Positions 35,453 through 45,760 are shown, numbered from the stretch's first letter. The stretch: DNA of 64,000 bases from Thiocapsa marina 5811 (GCF_000223985.1 NZ_AFWV01000005.1:62001-126000); one strand, 5' to 3'. Program-made: numbers and translations. The notes: generated by a model not told the origin, from the sequence alone.

Positions 35453-35688
35453 GCCGTGCATCTCCCCGAGGCGCCTGCCGAGCGCGCAAGGATAGGCGAT
35501 CGCGGCATCGGCGAGTAGATCCCGCCCCGTTTTCCGGCCATAGGTTCGGTAGAATCCCGCCTCGCACCCTTTCGCCGAGCGCGATCCGATGCCCGATCGG
35601 TCGGTTCCCATGGTGTGTTCGGGACGGGTGAATGCCTCGTCTATACTGGGCGACAGGACATCGAGTGGGGCTTCGAGTGGGAAGAACG

Positions 35689-36123
35689 ATGACAACCATC
35701 AGCTATGACGCAGACGTTGTTGCTTGGGCGAACGAGCAGGCGCGCCTGATCCGCGCGGGTCGGCTTGATCAGCTTGATCTGGAGCACATCGCCGAGGAAA
35801 TCGAAGACGTGGGAAAGAGCGAACAACGTGAGTTGGCGAGCCGCATGGCCGTGCTGCTTGCGCATCTCATCAAATGGCAGTATCGGCCCGAGCGCCAAAG
35901 CAACAGTTGGCGGAGAACGCTCAAGGAGCAGCGCAAAGCCCTGGCGTTTCATCTCAAACAGGTGCCGAGCTTGAAGCCGAGACTCGCCGACACCGAGTGG
36001 CAGGGGGCGATCTGGGCCGATGCGGTCACGCTCGCGATCGACGAAACGGGAATGGGTGCCTTCCCGGACGACTGCCCATGGACCATCGAGCAGATCCTCG
36101 CGGACGACTTCCTGCCGGCTTAA
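35689..36123 (+). CDS. DUF29 family protein
   Basis: 144 residues with the DUF29 pattern: YDADVVAWANEQARLIRAGR, DLEHIAEEIEDVGKSEQREL, LLAHLIKWQYRPERQSNSW and the terminal DCPWTIEQILADDFLP. These helical proteins are abundant, often in multiple copies, in cyanobacteria and purple bacteria; function unknown, with some found in toxin-antitoxin-like settings. GGGAAG stands upstream of the ATG. Its TAA stop lies within a TTAAACCGCGCC sequence shared with the dispersed repeat described at 52381 and 60961. 35 bases precede maeB. Confidence 0.8.
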   Translation: MTTISYDADVVAWANEQARLIRAGRLDQLDLEHIAEEIEDVGKSEQRELASRMAVLLAHLIKWQYRPERQSNSWRRTLKEQRKALAFHLKQVPSLKPRLADTEWQGAIWADAVTLAIDETGMGAFPDDCPWTIEQILADDFLPA

Positions 36124-36158
36124 ACCGCGCCCATCAACCACGGAACCTTTGCACTCCA

Positions 36159-38546
36159 ATGACATCGACTCTGTCCACTGCCGAGCAGGCATTACGCGAG
36201 GCCGCTCGGGAATATCACCGCAGCCCAAGTCGCGGCAAGATCGCCGTCACGCCCTCCAAGCCACTGTCGAATCAGCGCGATCTCTCGCTGGCCTACTCGC
36301 CGGGAGTCGCCTATCCCTGCCTCGATATCCAGGCCGACCCTGCGCTGGCTGCGGAGTACACCGCGCGCGGGAATCTGGTGGGTGTGGTGACCAACGGCAC
36401 GGCCGTGCTCGGTTTAGGGGACATCGGTCCGTTGGCCGGCAAGCCCGTTATGGAGGGAAAGGGTTGCCTGTTCAAGAAGTTCGCGGGCATCGATGTCTTC
36501 GACATCGAGCTTGCCGAGCGTGACCCGGACAAATTGGTTGAAATAATCGCTGCGCTCGAACCGACGCTGGGCGGTATCAATCTGGAGGACATCAAGGCTC
36601 CGGAGTGCTTCTACATCGAGCGCGAGCTCAGCAAGCGCATGAACATTCCGGTGTTCCATGACGATCAGCACGGCACCGCCATCATCTCGAGTGCCGCGCT
36701 GTTGAACGCCTTGGAGCTGGTCGGCAAGGCCATCGATACCGTGAAACTCGCCGTCTCGGGTGCCGGCGCGGCAGCACTCGCCTGCGTCGACGTGATGGTC
36801 GGTTTGGGCATGCGGCGCGAGCACGTCTTCATGGTCGATTCCAAGGGCGTGATCTACGAGGGCCGTCCGGGCGGATTCGACGCCTCCAAGGCGCGCTATG
36901 CGCAGCAGACCGACGCGCGCACCCTTGCCGACGTGGTCGAAGGCGCAGACGTCTTCCTCGGCTGCTCCGCGCCGGGCGTGCTGACCGTGGAGATGGTGAA
37001 GAGCATGGCCGATCGGCCCATCATCCTCGCCCTGGCCAACCCGGAGCCGGAGATCCGCCCCGAGCTGGCCAAGCTCGCGCGGCCCGACTGCATCATCGCC
37101 ACCGGCCGCTCGGATTACCCTAATCAGGTCAACAACGTCCTGTGCTTTCCCTATATCTTTCGCGGCGCACTCGACTGCGGCGCGACCAAGATCACCGCGG
37201 AGATGAAGCTTGCCTGCGTTCGCCAGATCGCCGATCTGGCCAAGAGCGAGACCAGCGCCGAGGTGGCGACGGCATACGCCGGACAGGATCTGAGCTTCGG
37301 CCCCGACTATCTGATCCCCAAGCCCTTCGACACGCGCCTGATCCTGCGCATCGCGCCCGCCGTGGCCCAAGCCGCCGCCGACTCGGGGGTCGCCACGCGC
37401 CCCATTGCCGACATGCAGGCCTACAGAGACAGCCTGACGCTCTTCGTGTACCAGACCGGCATCCTGATGCGCCCGGTCATCAATGCCGCCAAGGCCCTGC
37501 CCGAGGACAGAAAGCGCGTGGCCTTTGCCGACGGCGAGGACGAACGTGCCCTGCGGGCCGCCCAGATCGCGCTCGACGATCGCCTCGCTCGGCCCATCCT
37601 GATCGGACGCCCCGCCGTGATCCAGGCCCATATCGAGAAGGCCGGCCTACGTATGCGGCTCGGGGAGGACGTCGAGAACGTCAATCCCGAGCAGGATCCG
37701 CGCTTCAACCAGTATCGGGATCACTACCACCGGCTCATGGGCCGCAACGGGGTTACGCCCGAGGTCGCCGCGGCGGCAGTGCGTCGCTCCAACACCATCA
37801 TCGGCTCGCTGATGGTCGCGCTGGGCCACGCCGATGCCATGATCTGCGGCCTGGCGGGTAGCTACGAGACCCACCTCGAGCGTATCCACAGCATCATCGG
37901 GCTGCGACCCGGCGTGAGCAATTACGCGGCCCTCAACGCGCTGATGACGGAGCGCGGCGGGCCGCTCTTCATTGCCGACACCTACGTGAACGAAGACCCC
38001 GGCGCGGAACAGCTGGCCGATATTGCATGGATGGCCGTACAGGAGATCCAGCGCTTCGGCTTGCCTGCGAAGGTGGCCTTTCTCTCGCACTCGAGCTTCG
38101 GCTCATCCAAGCGTGCCTCGGCCAGGAAGATGCGTCTGGCGCGTGACCTGTTCGTGGCCAGCCACCCCGAGATCGAATGCGACGGTGAGCTGCACGGCGA
38201 CGCCGCGTTGGAAGAAGACATCCGCAGCCGTTACCTCGCCGACTCGACCCTCGCCGGCTCGGCGAACCTGTTGATCTGTCCGAACCTCGATGCCGCCAAC
38301 ATCCTCTACACCGTGCTCAAGACCACCACCAGCGGCGGTGTGACCGTGGGTCCGATCCTGATGGGAGCGGCCGCGACCGCCTGCATCCTGACCCCCGCGG
38401 CCACCGTGCGGCGCACCCTGAACATGACCACACTGGCCGTCGCGAGCGCGGCCGCCGCTCGGGACGTGCCCGACGGGTCTCATGCGACCCTGGTCGATGA
38501 CCTGCCGGCAGCGTCGCGCGGGCAACCCCGGCACGCCTTGGCATAA
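36159..38546 (+). CDS. maeB: NADP-dependent malic enzyme (MaeB type)
   Basis: 795 residues in the two-part MaeB layout. The malic enzyme domain (about 15-430) shows [14 protein letters not shown], the catalytic-metal region [14 protein letters not shown], and the NADP-binding [17 protein letters not shown]. The C-terminal part (about 440-770) is a phosphotransacetylase-like regulatory domain, [14 protein letters not shown] to [11 protein letters not shown]. It decarboxylates malate to pyruvate giving NADPH; the PTA-like domain usually confers acetyl-CoA control and has no transferase activity. Converges on the Cys-repeat membrane gene with 136 bases between. Confidence 0.95.
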   Translation: MTSTLSTAEQALREAAREYHRSPSRGKIAVTPSKPLSNQRDLSLAYSPGVAYPCLDIQADPALAAEYTARGNLVGVVTNGTAVLGLGDIGPLAGKPVMEGKGCLFKKFAGIDVFDIELAERDPDKLVEIIAALEPTLGGINLEDIKAPECFYIERELSKRMNIPVFHDDQHGTAIISSAALLNALELVGKAIDTVKLAVSGAGAAALACVDVMVGLGMRREHVFMVDSKGVIYEGRPGGFDASKARYAQQTDARTLADVVEGADVFLGCSAPGVLTVEMVKSMADRPIILALANPEPEIRPELAKLARPDCIIATGRSDYPNQVNNVLCFPYIFRGALDCGATKITAEMKLACVRQIADLAKSETSAEVATAYAGQDLSFGPDYLIPKPFDTRLILRIAPAVAQAAADSGVATRPIADMQAYRDSLTLFVYQTGILMRPVINAAKALPEDRKRVAFADGEDERALRAAQIALDDRLARPILIGRPAVIQAHIEKAGLRMRLGEDVENVNPEQDPRFNQYRDHYHRLMGRNGVTPEVAAAAVRRSNTIIGSLMVALGHADAMICGLAGSYETHLERIHSIIGLRPGVSNYAALNALMTERGGPLFIADTYVNEDPGAEQLADIAWMAVQEIQRFGLPAKVAFLSHSSFGSSKRASARKMRLARDLFVASHPEIECDGELHGDAALEEDIRSRYLADSTLAGSANLLICPNLDAANILYTVLKTTTSGGVTVGPILMGAAATACILTPAATVRRTLNMTTLAVASAAAARDVPDGSHATLVDDLPAASRGQPRHALA

Positions 38547-38682
38547 CCGTCGGGAAATGCGATGTTCGGCGTGATGGGCAGGACCCTCGCGACGCGCTCA
38601 GGTCGCGGAAATCGGCCGACGGTTCACCATCGTCGTCGGTTCTTGATGCGCTTGCCGGTCTAGCGGATCGCGCCGTCGAGCC

Positions 38683-40935
38683 CTATCGACGCCGTCGCCC
38701 GAGACACAGGTCGCTGCCGTTCCCGCTGCAGATCATCCGGCCGCTCGCATCGTATGCGGCATAGGAGACCTGGACGATGCCGCGACCGCTGCACCCGTAG
38801 AAGAGATCGCCGCGCCAGGTGTTGCGGCCGATCTTGCGCAGGGCGCAGTTGCGGCATCCGGGATTGGTGGAGGTCACGCGGGCGACGCGCTCGCTGGCCG
38901 GCGGATCGATGGTCACGATGTGTCGGACGCGGTCGCCGTCCCAACCTGAGGTCGGATCGATGGTCAGGCGTCCCGTGCAGTCGCCGCGCATGGCGAAGGA
39001 GCCGCTTCCTTGGGGGGGCGGGGGTGGGGTGGTCGGTTTGGTGCCGATCTTGATCTCTGGTGGTGTGGCCTTCGGCGGCGCTTGGACGACGACGGGTTTC
39101 GGCGGCGGCGGGCGGCACGGGCCGATCCGCTCGCCGAGTGCTTGCCGGATCGGTTGCAGCGTCATGGCGGACTCGCGCTTGAGGTCGCGTTCCAGGGCGA
39201 CGAGGCGGGTGCAGTCCGCGCCGGCCTCGGCGAGGCGTCGGGTGTAGCGGTCGATCCGATCGCAGTCGGCGATCGGTGCCTCAAGTGACTTGCGCGCCTT
39301 GACGAAGCGCGGGTCGCCTTGGTCGACGAGACGTGCGGCCAGCGCGCGGGCCTTGGTGCAGTCGCCGCCGATGGCCGCGATCTGCTCCTCCAGCGCGTCG
39401 GCCTCGCTGCAGACCTGGAGCTCGGGTGTCAGGCGGGTGCGGATGTCGAGGAAGCGGAGGTTGTTTCGGTAGCCCTCCAGCCCGTCGGCTAGGGCTTGTA
39501 GCCGGTCACAGTCGCCGTTGGCCTCGGCGAAGCGCTGCTCCAGGTCATTCAGGTCGGCGCACTGGCGCAACGCGACGGCGAGCCTCTCGGCCACGGCAGC
39601 GAGTGGCTCGCGCTCCCGGTTATGGCGCGACAGGGTCTCGTCGAGGCCGGCGAGGGCAAGGCAATCGTCTTGCGAGCGTGCCAGCTCGCCCTCCAGATGA
39701 TCGGCAAGGTCGCAGCGCGCGAGTGCGTCTTGGAGCGCGTCCCGGATCGCGCTCAAGGGTAGCCGGCCGGCGTCCAGCTCGACGAAGGCGGACGCGGTCT
39801 CGCGCGCCAGGGTGCGCAGTGCCGTGCAGTCCTCGGACGCCTCGGCGAGCCGCGGGTCGAGTGTCTCGGCGAGACGGCAGGCGGCAATCGCGCGATCGAG
39901 TCCGAGACGCAGCACGGTGAGCTCGCGCGTGGGTTCATCGAGCGTCGCGATCTCCCGTTCCAACGCGACGACGGCGAGGCAGTCGCCGGCGACCGCATCA
40001 AGGCGTTGCGCGAGTCCATCGACCCGCGTGCAGGCCGAGATCCGCCGGTCCAGATCGGTCTTCAGGGCGCGGAAGGGTTCGCGCTCGAGGTCGTAGAAGC
40101 CAAGCTCGGCGTTCAAGGCGGGCAGATGATCGCAGGGCGGCTCGGTTGCGAGTCGTTCGGTAAAGAGCGCGGCCTCCTCGCAGATCCCGATCTCGGTGAG
40201 GACCGCCATGCGGATGTCTGCGTAGCGCGCGTCCTCCCGATCGATCCGGTCCAGGCGGGAGGCCAGCTCCACGAGCGGCGCGACCGGATCGCAGTGGTTG
40301 GCCAAGGCGACGGCGAGATCCTCGCGCAAGCCCTGCTCGGTCTCCTGCAACTGCCAAAGCCAGACGCCCAGGCCGAGCCCGAGTCCCAGGGTTGCGAGTG
40401 CGATCAGCCCCAGGACCGGCAGGATCCACGCCGGTCGGCGCCGCGGGGCCGGTACGGTCGCGGGATCGGGCGCACCGGCCCCGCGCGGCGGGCGGCCGGG
40501 GTCGGTGCCGCCCCAGGAGATCAGGACCGGGGCGCCGCCGATCACATAGACCGCCTCGTCGCCCGGGTAGACGATGGCGCGCTTCAGGAGCTGCGCGGGC
40601 TCGGGATCGTCCGGCTCGCGGCGCGCCAGCTCCTCGGCGAGATGTGAGATCGCGTTCAGGTGATCGGCGAGGACACGACGCGCCGCCGCCTGCGCCTCGT
40701 CGGGTAGGTCCAGCAAAGGCCGCGGTTGTCCGGCCAGCGCGCTGGTCCAGGTGACCGTACCCGAGCCGTCGAGGGCGATCTCGGGACGGGCGAAGACGGC
40801 GGCCGTTGCGCCCGGAAGATGACGTCTCAGGGTCCGGCCGAGTGCGTCGAATCGCTGCCAGGGATGATCCGGCGGCAAGGCCTCCGCGGGTGGCGTCTCG
40901 TAGACCAATGTCAGGATACGAACCGAGGGGGTCAT
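38683..40935 (-). CDS. Single-pass membrane protein with eight Cys-paired helical repeats
   Basis: 750 residues. A cytoplasmic domain (about 1-165, ending AVYVIGGAPVLISWGG) is followed by one membrane segment (WILPVLGLIALATLGLGLGL, about 172-195). The rest is periplasmic: eight repeats of about 50 residues (about 210-620), nearly all starting with a C-terminal Cys of the previous unit and holding one internal Cys in GDC or DDC, e.g. LEQRFAEANGDCDRLQALA. A Pro-rich linker and a 100-residue C-terminal domain with six cysteines follow. The N-terminal part recalls SrfA-like proteins, but I do not claim that identity. The even cysteine count suggests disulfide-stapled helical hairpins forming a rod. 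GGGAG precedes the ATG. Divergent from the vWA operon; probably part of the same system. Confidence 0.7.
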   Translation of the reverse strand: MTPSVRILTLVYETPPAEALPPDHPWQRFDALGRTLRRHLPGATAAVFARPEIALDGSGTVTWTSALAGQPRPLLDLPDEAQAAARRVLADHLNAISHLAEELARREPDDPEPAQLLKRAIVYPGDEAVYVIGGAPVLISWGGTDPGRPPRGAGAPDPATVPAPRRRPAWILPVLGLIALATLGLGLGLGVWLWQLQETEQGLREDLAVALANHCDPVAPLVELASRLDRIDREDARYADIRMAVLTEIGICEEAALFTERLATEPPCDHLPALNAELGFYDLEREPFRALKTDLDRRISACTRVDGLAQRLDAVAGDCLAVVALEREIATLDEPTRELTVLRLGLDRAIAACRLAETLDPRLAEASEDCTALRTLARETASAFVELDAGRLPLSAIRDALQDALARCDLADHLEGELARSQDDCLALAGLDETLSRHNREREPLAAVAERLAVALRQCADLNDLEQRFAEANGDCDRLQALADGLEGYRNNLRFLDIRTRLTPELQVCSEADALEEQIAAIGGDCTKARALAARLVDQGDPRFVKARKSLEAPIADCDRIDRYTRRLAEAGADCTRLVALERDLKRESAMTLQPIRQALGERIGPCRPPPPKPVVVQAPPKATPPEIKIGTKPTTPPPPPQGSGSFAMRGDCTGRLTIDPTSGWDGDRVRHIVTIDPPASERVARVTSTNPGCRNCALRKIGRNTWRGDLFYGCSGRGIVQVSYAAYDASGRMICSGNGSDLCLGRRRR

Positions 40936-41256
40936 CGCGGGCTCCCGTGCTGTCGATTGGTGCTGATTCTAAACCGGGTTCCGGGTGAGCCGATGTGTTT
41001 CCGACGGAGGTTTCCGGTATCGGCGGATGGGTCGTCTCGACGGCAGAACCACGGCGGGTCTTACCCGTCGCTTTCAAGGCTGCACGGCGCATGCGTGACA
41101 CCGCGGAGCGGATGTCGCGAGTCCCGGGTTTCATAAGCGGAGTTCCGATCAAGGCCGATGCTGGATATGCTGCGCACTCTATCGACACGAATCGGTTCAT
41201 CGACGTTTCCGCGTCGCGGAATGAGCTCTCCGAGCATGGCAACGACAGGAGCCGGG
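40936..41256. other. Divergent promoter region of the envelope locus
   Basis: 321 bases between the divergent Cys-repeat and vWA genes. No gene is supported. It should contain both promoters; no clear -35/-10 pair stood out by eye. Confidence 0.4.
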
Positions 41257-43293
41257 ATGACTGGAATGCACCTGAAGAGATGGTTGGTTGTTTGGCTGCT
41301 GCTGGGCGCGGTGGTCCTGGCTACGGTGCCGGTCTTTGCCGAGCCGCCGACCGATCGCGCCCCCTTGCTGCAGGCCGGGAAGAAGACGCTCTTTCAGCGG
41401 GTACTGACCCGTCCGGGGGCGATGCTCGCCGAGCAGCCGGGCAGCGATGCCGGGCGTCTCGTCGATGCCTTTTCGCGCTTCTACGTCTATGCCGAGACCG
41501 AGCGCGACGGGCAGCGCTGGCTCGAGGTGGGGGTCGACACCAAGGGCAAGGTCAGCGGCTGGCTGCGTGCCGACGACACGGTGCCCTGGCTCCAGCAGAT
41601 GGCGCTGGCGTTTACGAATCCCGGCGCCGCGCGGGAGCGCGCCCTCTTCTATGATTCCTGGGATTCGCTGAACGGGCTGCTGGCGTTGCCGGATCCGGCC
41701 GCCGAGGTCGGGCCGCTGACCCGCGAGATCGCCGAGGGCGGGCGTGATCCGCGTGTGGTCGCGATCGAGCCGGATCGCTTCGTCGACATCAACTCGCGCT
41801 TTTATCTACTGCCCATCCTGGACTTCGAGGAGGTCTTCAGCGACTCGGGTCATCTGATGCGCGGCCTGAAGGTGGCCTCGGTCACGGAGACGGCGGCACC
41901 GACGAGCACGCCGCCCCCGGACGAGCGCGCCGAGCCGGTGACCCAGCTCGGCAGCTTCCGCGCCGCGGTGGTCTTCATCATCGACTCGACGGTCTCGATG
42001 CAGCGCTACATCGACGAGGCGCGTGCGGCGGCGGAGCAGGTCTACAAGCGCATCGAAGGCTCCGGGCTTCTCGATAAGGTCGCATTCGGTCTCGTCGCCT
42101 TCCGCGCACCGACCGCCGATCCAGCTAAGGCCAAATCACTCGAGTATGTCGCGCGGATGTTCGTCGACCCGGCGGAGGTCTCCTCCGGGCTCGAGTTCCT
42201 CACCCGCGCCGCCAAGGTCACCGAGGCGAAGGTCTCGACCGACCGCTTCGACGAGGACCCTTACGCGGGCGTGATCACGGCGTTGGAAGAGATCCCCTGG
42301 AATCGCTTCGGTGCCCGCTATGCCGTGCTGATCACGGATGCCGGCGCACTCGAAGGCGACGCCTCCAGCACGGGGCTGCATGCCGAACAGGTGCGTTCCG
42401 AGGCGGCCGAGAAGGGCGTTGCGCTGATGGTGCTGCATCTGAAGACCGCGCTCGGCAAGGCCAATCACGCTGCGGCCGAGGCCCAGTATCGGACCCTGGC
42501 GAACAACGCCGCGATCCAGCGCAGCCTCTACTTCTCGGTACAGGACGGCTCTGCCGCGGCACTCGGCAAGGCGGTCTCCGCACTGTCCGATACGGTGATC
42601 GAGAGCATCGAGGCGTCTGCACGCGGCGAGCTCGCGGCGGGCAGCGCGCGTACCGCTACCGCCATCGCCCGCCCCGAGACCGCGCCGGCGAGCTCTGCCG
42701 TCGCGGAGGATCCGCAGACCGCCGCGCTGCGCGAGGCAACGCGTGCGCTCGGCCATGCCATGCAGCTCGCTTATTTGGGCCGGGAGGAGGGCACTCGCGC
42801 CCCGTCGGTCTTCGAGGGCTGGATCAGCGACAGCGATCTTGCCGACCCCACGGTGCGGACGGTCGACGAGCGTGTGCTGATCACCAAGGACCAATTGAGC
42901 GACCTGCACGGGATCTTGAAACAGATCGTCGATGCCGCCGATGCCGGGATGTTGAAACCCGACGCCTTTTTCGACAGCCTGCGCTCCATCGCGGCCCAGT
43001 ACGGACGTGACCCGGCGCTTGCAGCCAGCCCGCAGGCGACCAAGCTGGCGGACCTCGGCCTGCTCGGGGAGTATCTGGAAGGCTTGCCGTACAAGAGCGA
43101 CGTCATGACGCTGGATCAAGACACCTGGTCGCGCTGGGGCACGCAGCGTCAGTTCGAGTTCGTCAGCCGGCTCAAGGGCAAGATCAAGCTCTACGAGCGC
43201 TACAACGCCGACACGGATCGCTGGGTGAGCCTCGCCGAGGGCAGCCCGGCCGGTGAGTGGGTCTATCCGGTGCCGCTGCGCGATCTGCCCTGA
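41257..43293 (+). CDS. Exported von Willebrand factor A domain protein, PpkA C-terminus-like
   Basis: 678 residues with a signal peptide (LVVWLLLGAVVLATVPVFAE) and no kinase domain. An N-terminal module (about 30-130; GKKTLFQRVLTRPGA, FYVYAETERDGQRWLEVG) precedes a vWA domain (about 220-430) whose metal site reads FIIDSTVSMQRY (an altered DxSxS) with VLITDAGA later. The C-terminal 200 residues are helical. The layout resembles the periplasmic vWA half of the T6SS kinase PpkA, by recollection of that family. ATG 41257 has AGGAG five bases upstream. Its stop overlaps the ABC ATPase start (TGATG), so the two are coupled. Confidence 0.78.
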   Translation: MTGMHLKRWLVVWLLLGAVVLATVPVFAEPPTDRAPLLQAGKKTLFQRVLTRPGAMLAEQPGSDAGRLVDAFSRFYVYAETERDGQRWLEVGVDTKGKVSGWLRADDTVPWLQQMALAFTNPGAARERALFYDSWDSLNGLLALPDPAAEVGPLTREIAEGGRDPRVVAIEPDRFVDINSRFYLLPILDFEEVFSDSGHLMRGLKVASVTETAAPTSTPPPDERAEPVTQLGSFRAAVVFIIDSTVSMQRYIDEARAAAEQVYKRIEGSGLLDKVAFGLVAFRAPTADPAKAKSLEYVARMFVDPAEVSSGLEFLTRAAKVTEAKVSTDRFDEDPYAGVITALEEIPWNRFGARYAVLITDAGALEGDASSTGLHAEQVRSEAAEKGVALMVLHLKTALGKANHAAAEAQYRTLANNAAIQRSLYFSVQDGSAAALGKAVSALSDTVIESIEASARGELAAGSARTATAIARPETAPASSAVAEDPQTAALREATRALGHAMQLAYLGREEGTRAPSVFEGWISDSDLADPTVRTVDERVLITKDQLSDLHGILKQIVDAADAGMLKPDAFFDSLRSIAAQYGRDPALAASPQATKLADLGLLGEYLEGLPYKSDVMTLDQDTWSRWGTQRQFEFVSRLKGKIKLYERYNADTDRWVSLAEGSPAGEWVYPVPLRDLP

Positions 43294-44090
43294 TGGGTCC
43301 GCGGATGGCGCCATTGGAGAAACGGCCCGACCGGGCGTTGCCGCCCGCCGTGCTCGATGCGCCGAACGCACACCCGCTGATCGAGGCGACTGGACTGGGC
43401 TTCCGCTACGGACACGGTCGGGGGGCGTTCGAGGTCAGTGTGCCGAGCTTGAGGATTAGCCGCGGCGAGACCCTGGCCATCACCGGCGAGAGCGGCAGTG
43501 GTAAGAGCACGGTGCTCGAGCTGCTCGGACTTGCAGCGCCGCCGCTCGAGGGCGCGCACTTTTGCTGGCACGCGGCGGCGCCGGTGGATGTGGCTGCGTT
43601 GTGGCGCGCTCGCGCCGAGGGCGCACTGGCGCGAATGCGTGCCCGGTCGATCGGATTCGTGATGCAGACCGGCGGACTCCTGCCCTTCCTCACCGTGCGC
43701 GAGAACATCGGCATCAATCGCCGTCTGCTCGGGTTGCCGACCGAAGACGACCGCATCGCACACCTGGTGAAGGCGCTCGAGATCGGTGCGTTGTTGGACC
43801 GGCGGCCGGCGCAGCTCTCGGTCGGTCAGCAGCAGCGCGTCTCGATCGGGCGTGCGTTGGCCCACGGTCCCGCCCTGGTGTTGGCCGACGAGCCTTCCTC
43901 GGCGCTCGACCCGCGACTTGCGGACCGGGTGCTGGGTCTGCTGCGCGATCTGGCTATCGAGAGCGGTGCCTCGGTGGTGATCGCGACACACGAGCAGGGG
44001 CGTGTGCGTGCCCTCGGGCTGCGGGAGATCCGGGCGCGTCCGCTCGAGGCGCCCGACCGGCTCGGCTCCTGCTTCGAGGACGCACCATGA
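43293..44090 (+). CDS. ABC transporter ATP-binding protein (LolD/MacB-like)
   Basis: 265 residues. Walker A GESGSGKST (about residue 65), Q-loop region FVMQTGGLLPFLTV, signature LSVGQQQR, Walker B ALVLADEPSSALD and switch His in VIATHEQ are all intact. The LPFLTVRENI and LSVGQQQRVSIGRAL spelling fits the LolD/MacB/FtsE class that pairs with FtsX-like permeases and drives periplasmic or outer-membrane processes rather than classic import. Translationally coupled to the vWA gene upstream; the permease follows after a repeat-filled 133-base gap. Confidence 0.9.
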   Translation: MGPRMAPLEKRPDRALPPAVLDAPNAHPLIEATGLGFRYGHGRGAFEVSVPSLRISRGETLAITGESGSGKSTVLELLGLAAPPLEGAHFCWHAAAPVDVAALWRARAEGALARMRARSIGFVMQTGGLLPFLTVRENIGINRRLLGLPTEDDRIAHLVKALEIGALLDRRPAQLSVGQQQRVSIGRALAHGPALVLADEPSSALDPRLADRVLGLLRDLAIESGASVVIATHEQGRVRALGLREIRARPLEAPDRLGSCFEDAP

Positions 44091-44100
44091 ACGGGGCGAT

Positions 44101-44201
44101 GTGGGTCGGACTTCAGTCCGACGTGGTGTGGGTCGGACTTCAGTCCGACAAGGCCGAGCCTTCCCACCTCGGGGCGTTTGTCGGGCTGAAGCCCGACCCA
44201 C
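44101..44201. repeat. Palindromic GTCGGAC/GTCGGGC repeats between ABC genes
   Basis: GTGGGTCGGACTTCAGTCCG begins at 44101 and again at 44128 (27-base period), each with inverted ends GTCGGAC and GTCCGAC. A related inverted copy, GTCGGGCTGAAGCCCGACCC, is at 44180. This style of short palindrome is a common dispersed REP-like element in gammaproteobacteria. It separates the ATPase and permease genes and may stabilise or attenuate the message. Confidence 0.6.
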
Positions 44202-44223
44202 AGTGCGTTTCGATCATCGTCCA

Positions 44224-45540
44224 ATGACTGCATTGACCAAAGCGCGTTCGTCCTTCGGCCCTGCCGCAGCGGAGGTCTGGACTCTGGCCTGGAAGGATCT
44301 GCGCCACGACCGCCATACCACGTTGGTCTTCGTGCTGACGGTCGCCGCGATCCTGGCCCCGTTGCTCCTGTTGCTCGGACTCAAAAACGGTGTTGTCGAG
44401 ACCCTGCGCGAGACCCTGCTCCGCGACCCGCGCAACCTGGAGGTGGTCATCTACGGCAGCGCCCGGCTGGATCGCGACTGGCTCGCCGAGATCGCGGCGC
44501 GGCCCGACGTCGCCTTCCTGATCCCCAAGACCCGAACCATCAACGCAAGCGTCGATCTGCTCGATCCGGCGCGGCGTCTTCTGCCGGCGGTCGAGGTGAT
44601 CCCGACCGCGCTCGGCGATCCGCTGCTGCCGCCGGGTACCGCGCTGCCGAGCCATCCCGGCGAGGTCCTGGCGACCGCAACCCTGGCGCGTCGGCTGGGC
44701 CTGATGTCCGCCGAGCCGGTGTCGGGCGCACCTGTATCCGGGGCGGAGGAGGGCGCGCCGACACAGGCCGATCCCGCGACCGTGGTTGCCGTCGTCAAGC
44801 GTACCCGCGACGGCGTCTCCGAGCACCTGCGTCTGCCGCTCTCGGTGATCGGCATCGTGCCGGAGGCGCGCTTCTCGCGCGACGCACTCTTCACCAGCCT
44901 GGACCTTCTGGTCGCCGCCGAGGACTACCGCGACGGCACACTGGATGTGCCGCCCGACGGCGTCGTCCCGAGCGGTTACGCGGAGCGCCAGACGCGCTTC
45001 GCCAACGCCCGGCTCTATGCGACCGGGCTGGAGCAGGTCGGCCCGCTCGCCGCGGCGGTGAGCGCCGAGGGGATCGAGGTCCGCACCCAAGCCGAGCGCA
45101 TTGCATCGGTGCAGGCCGTGGATCGCACCCTGTCGTTCCTGTTTCGCGTCATCGCGCTGATCGGCGGGGCGGGCTGTGCGCTGGCCCTGGGCGGTGCGCT
45201 CTGGGTGGGCGTGGAGCGCAAGCGTCGTCAGTTGGCGTTGCTGCGCTTGTTCGGGTTCGGACCCGGTGCGGTCGCGGCGCTGCCGGTGATCCAAGGATCG
45301 CTCATCGCCGGGCTCGGTCTGCTCTTCGCCGGTGCCGGCTATCTGATCGGCGCACATGCGTTCGATGCCGTCATGGGCGAGAATCTGGCCGGCGGGGGTT
45401 ATTTGACCCGACTCGGCATCGCGGACCTGGGTCTTGCAGCCGGGTTGCTCATGCTGGTGGCCCTGGTCGCATCGACGGCCGGGGCAATACGGGCCGGGCG
45501 CGTGAGTCCGGCGGAGGGTTTGCGTGAAGCCATACGATGA
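44224..45540 (+). CDS. ABC transporter permease, FtsX/MacB-like
   Basis: 438 residues. One membrane segment near the N-terminus (TLVFVLTVAAILAPLLLLLG, about 30-50), a large periplasmic domain (about 55-310) and three C-terminal segments (IALIGGAGCALALGGALWVG, VIQGSLIAGLGLLFAGAGYL, AAGLLMLVALVASTAGAI). ERKRRQLALLRLFGFGPGAV between segments is the typical coupling loop of FtsX/MacB permeases. With the adjacent ATPase it forms a mechanotransmission-type complex that would act on periplasmic partners such as the vWA and SUMF1 proteins encoded alongside. Confidence 0.85.
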   Translation: MTALTKARSSFGPAAAEVWTLAWKDLRHDRHTTLVFVLTVAAILAPLLLLLGLKNGVVETLRETLLRDPRNLEVVIYGSARLDRDWLAEIAARPDVAFLIPKTRTINASVDLLDPARRLLPAVEVIPTALGDPLLPPGTALPSHPGEVLATATLARRLGLMSAEPVSGAPVSGAEEGAPTQADPATVVAVVKRTRDGVSEHLRLPLSVIGIVPEARFSRDALFTSLDLLVAAEDYRDGTLDVPPDGVVPSGYAERQTRFANARLYATGLEQVGPLAAAVSAEGIEVRTQAERIASVQAVDRTLSFLFRVIALIGGAGCALALGGALWVGVERKRRQLALLRLFGFGPGAVAALPVIQGSLIAGLGLLFAGAGYLIGAHAFDAVMGENLAGGGYLTRLGIADLGLAAGLLMLVALVASTAGAIRAGRVSPAEGLREAIR

Positions 45541-45607
45541 GGCGGGGCGAAAGGGTCGGAGCGGACGTGTCGGGCAGACGGGGCAGGGCCGATCGGTGCT
45601 TTCGAAT

Positions 45608-45704
45608 CTCTCACGGAGACACGGAGATCACGGAGATTCGATACGCGACCGCCTTGTAGCCCTGTCCTTGCTGCTCCTCCGTGATCTCCGTGTCTCCGTG
45701 AGAG
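45608..45704. repeat. Perfect 28-base inverted repeat
   Basis: Arms at 45608-45635 and 45677-45704 are exact complements and contain internal CACGGAGA units repeated three times. The loop is 41 bases. It lies between the permease and the SUMF1 gene and would form a strong hairpin without a T-run. Similar CACGGAGA palindromes are dispersed in many bacterial genomes. Confidence 0.7.
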
Positions 45705-45760
45705 CCCTTCTATGCCAGGGGCAAGACAGCTCCGGTCGATGTCGAGGCCGCAAGTCCGGC

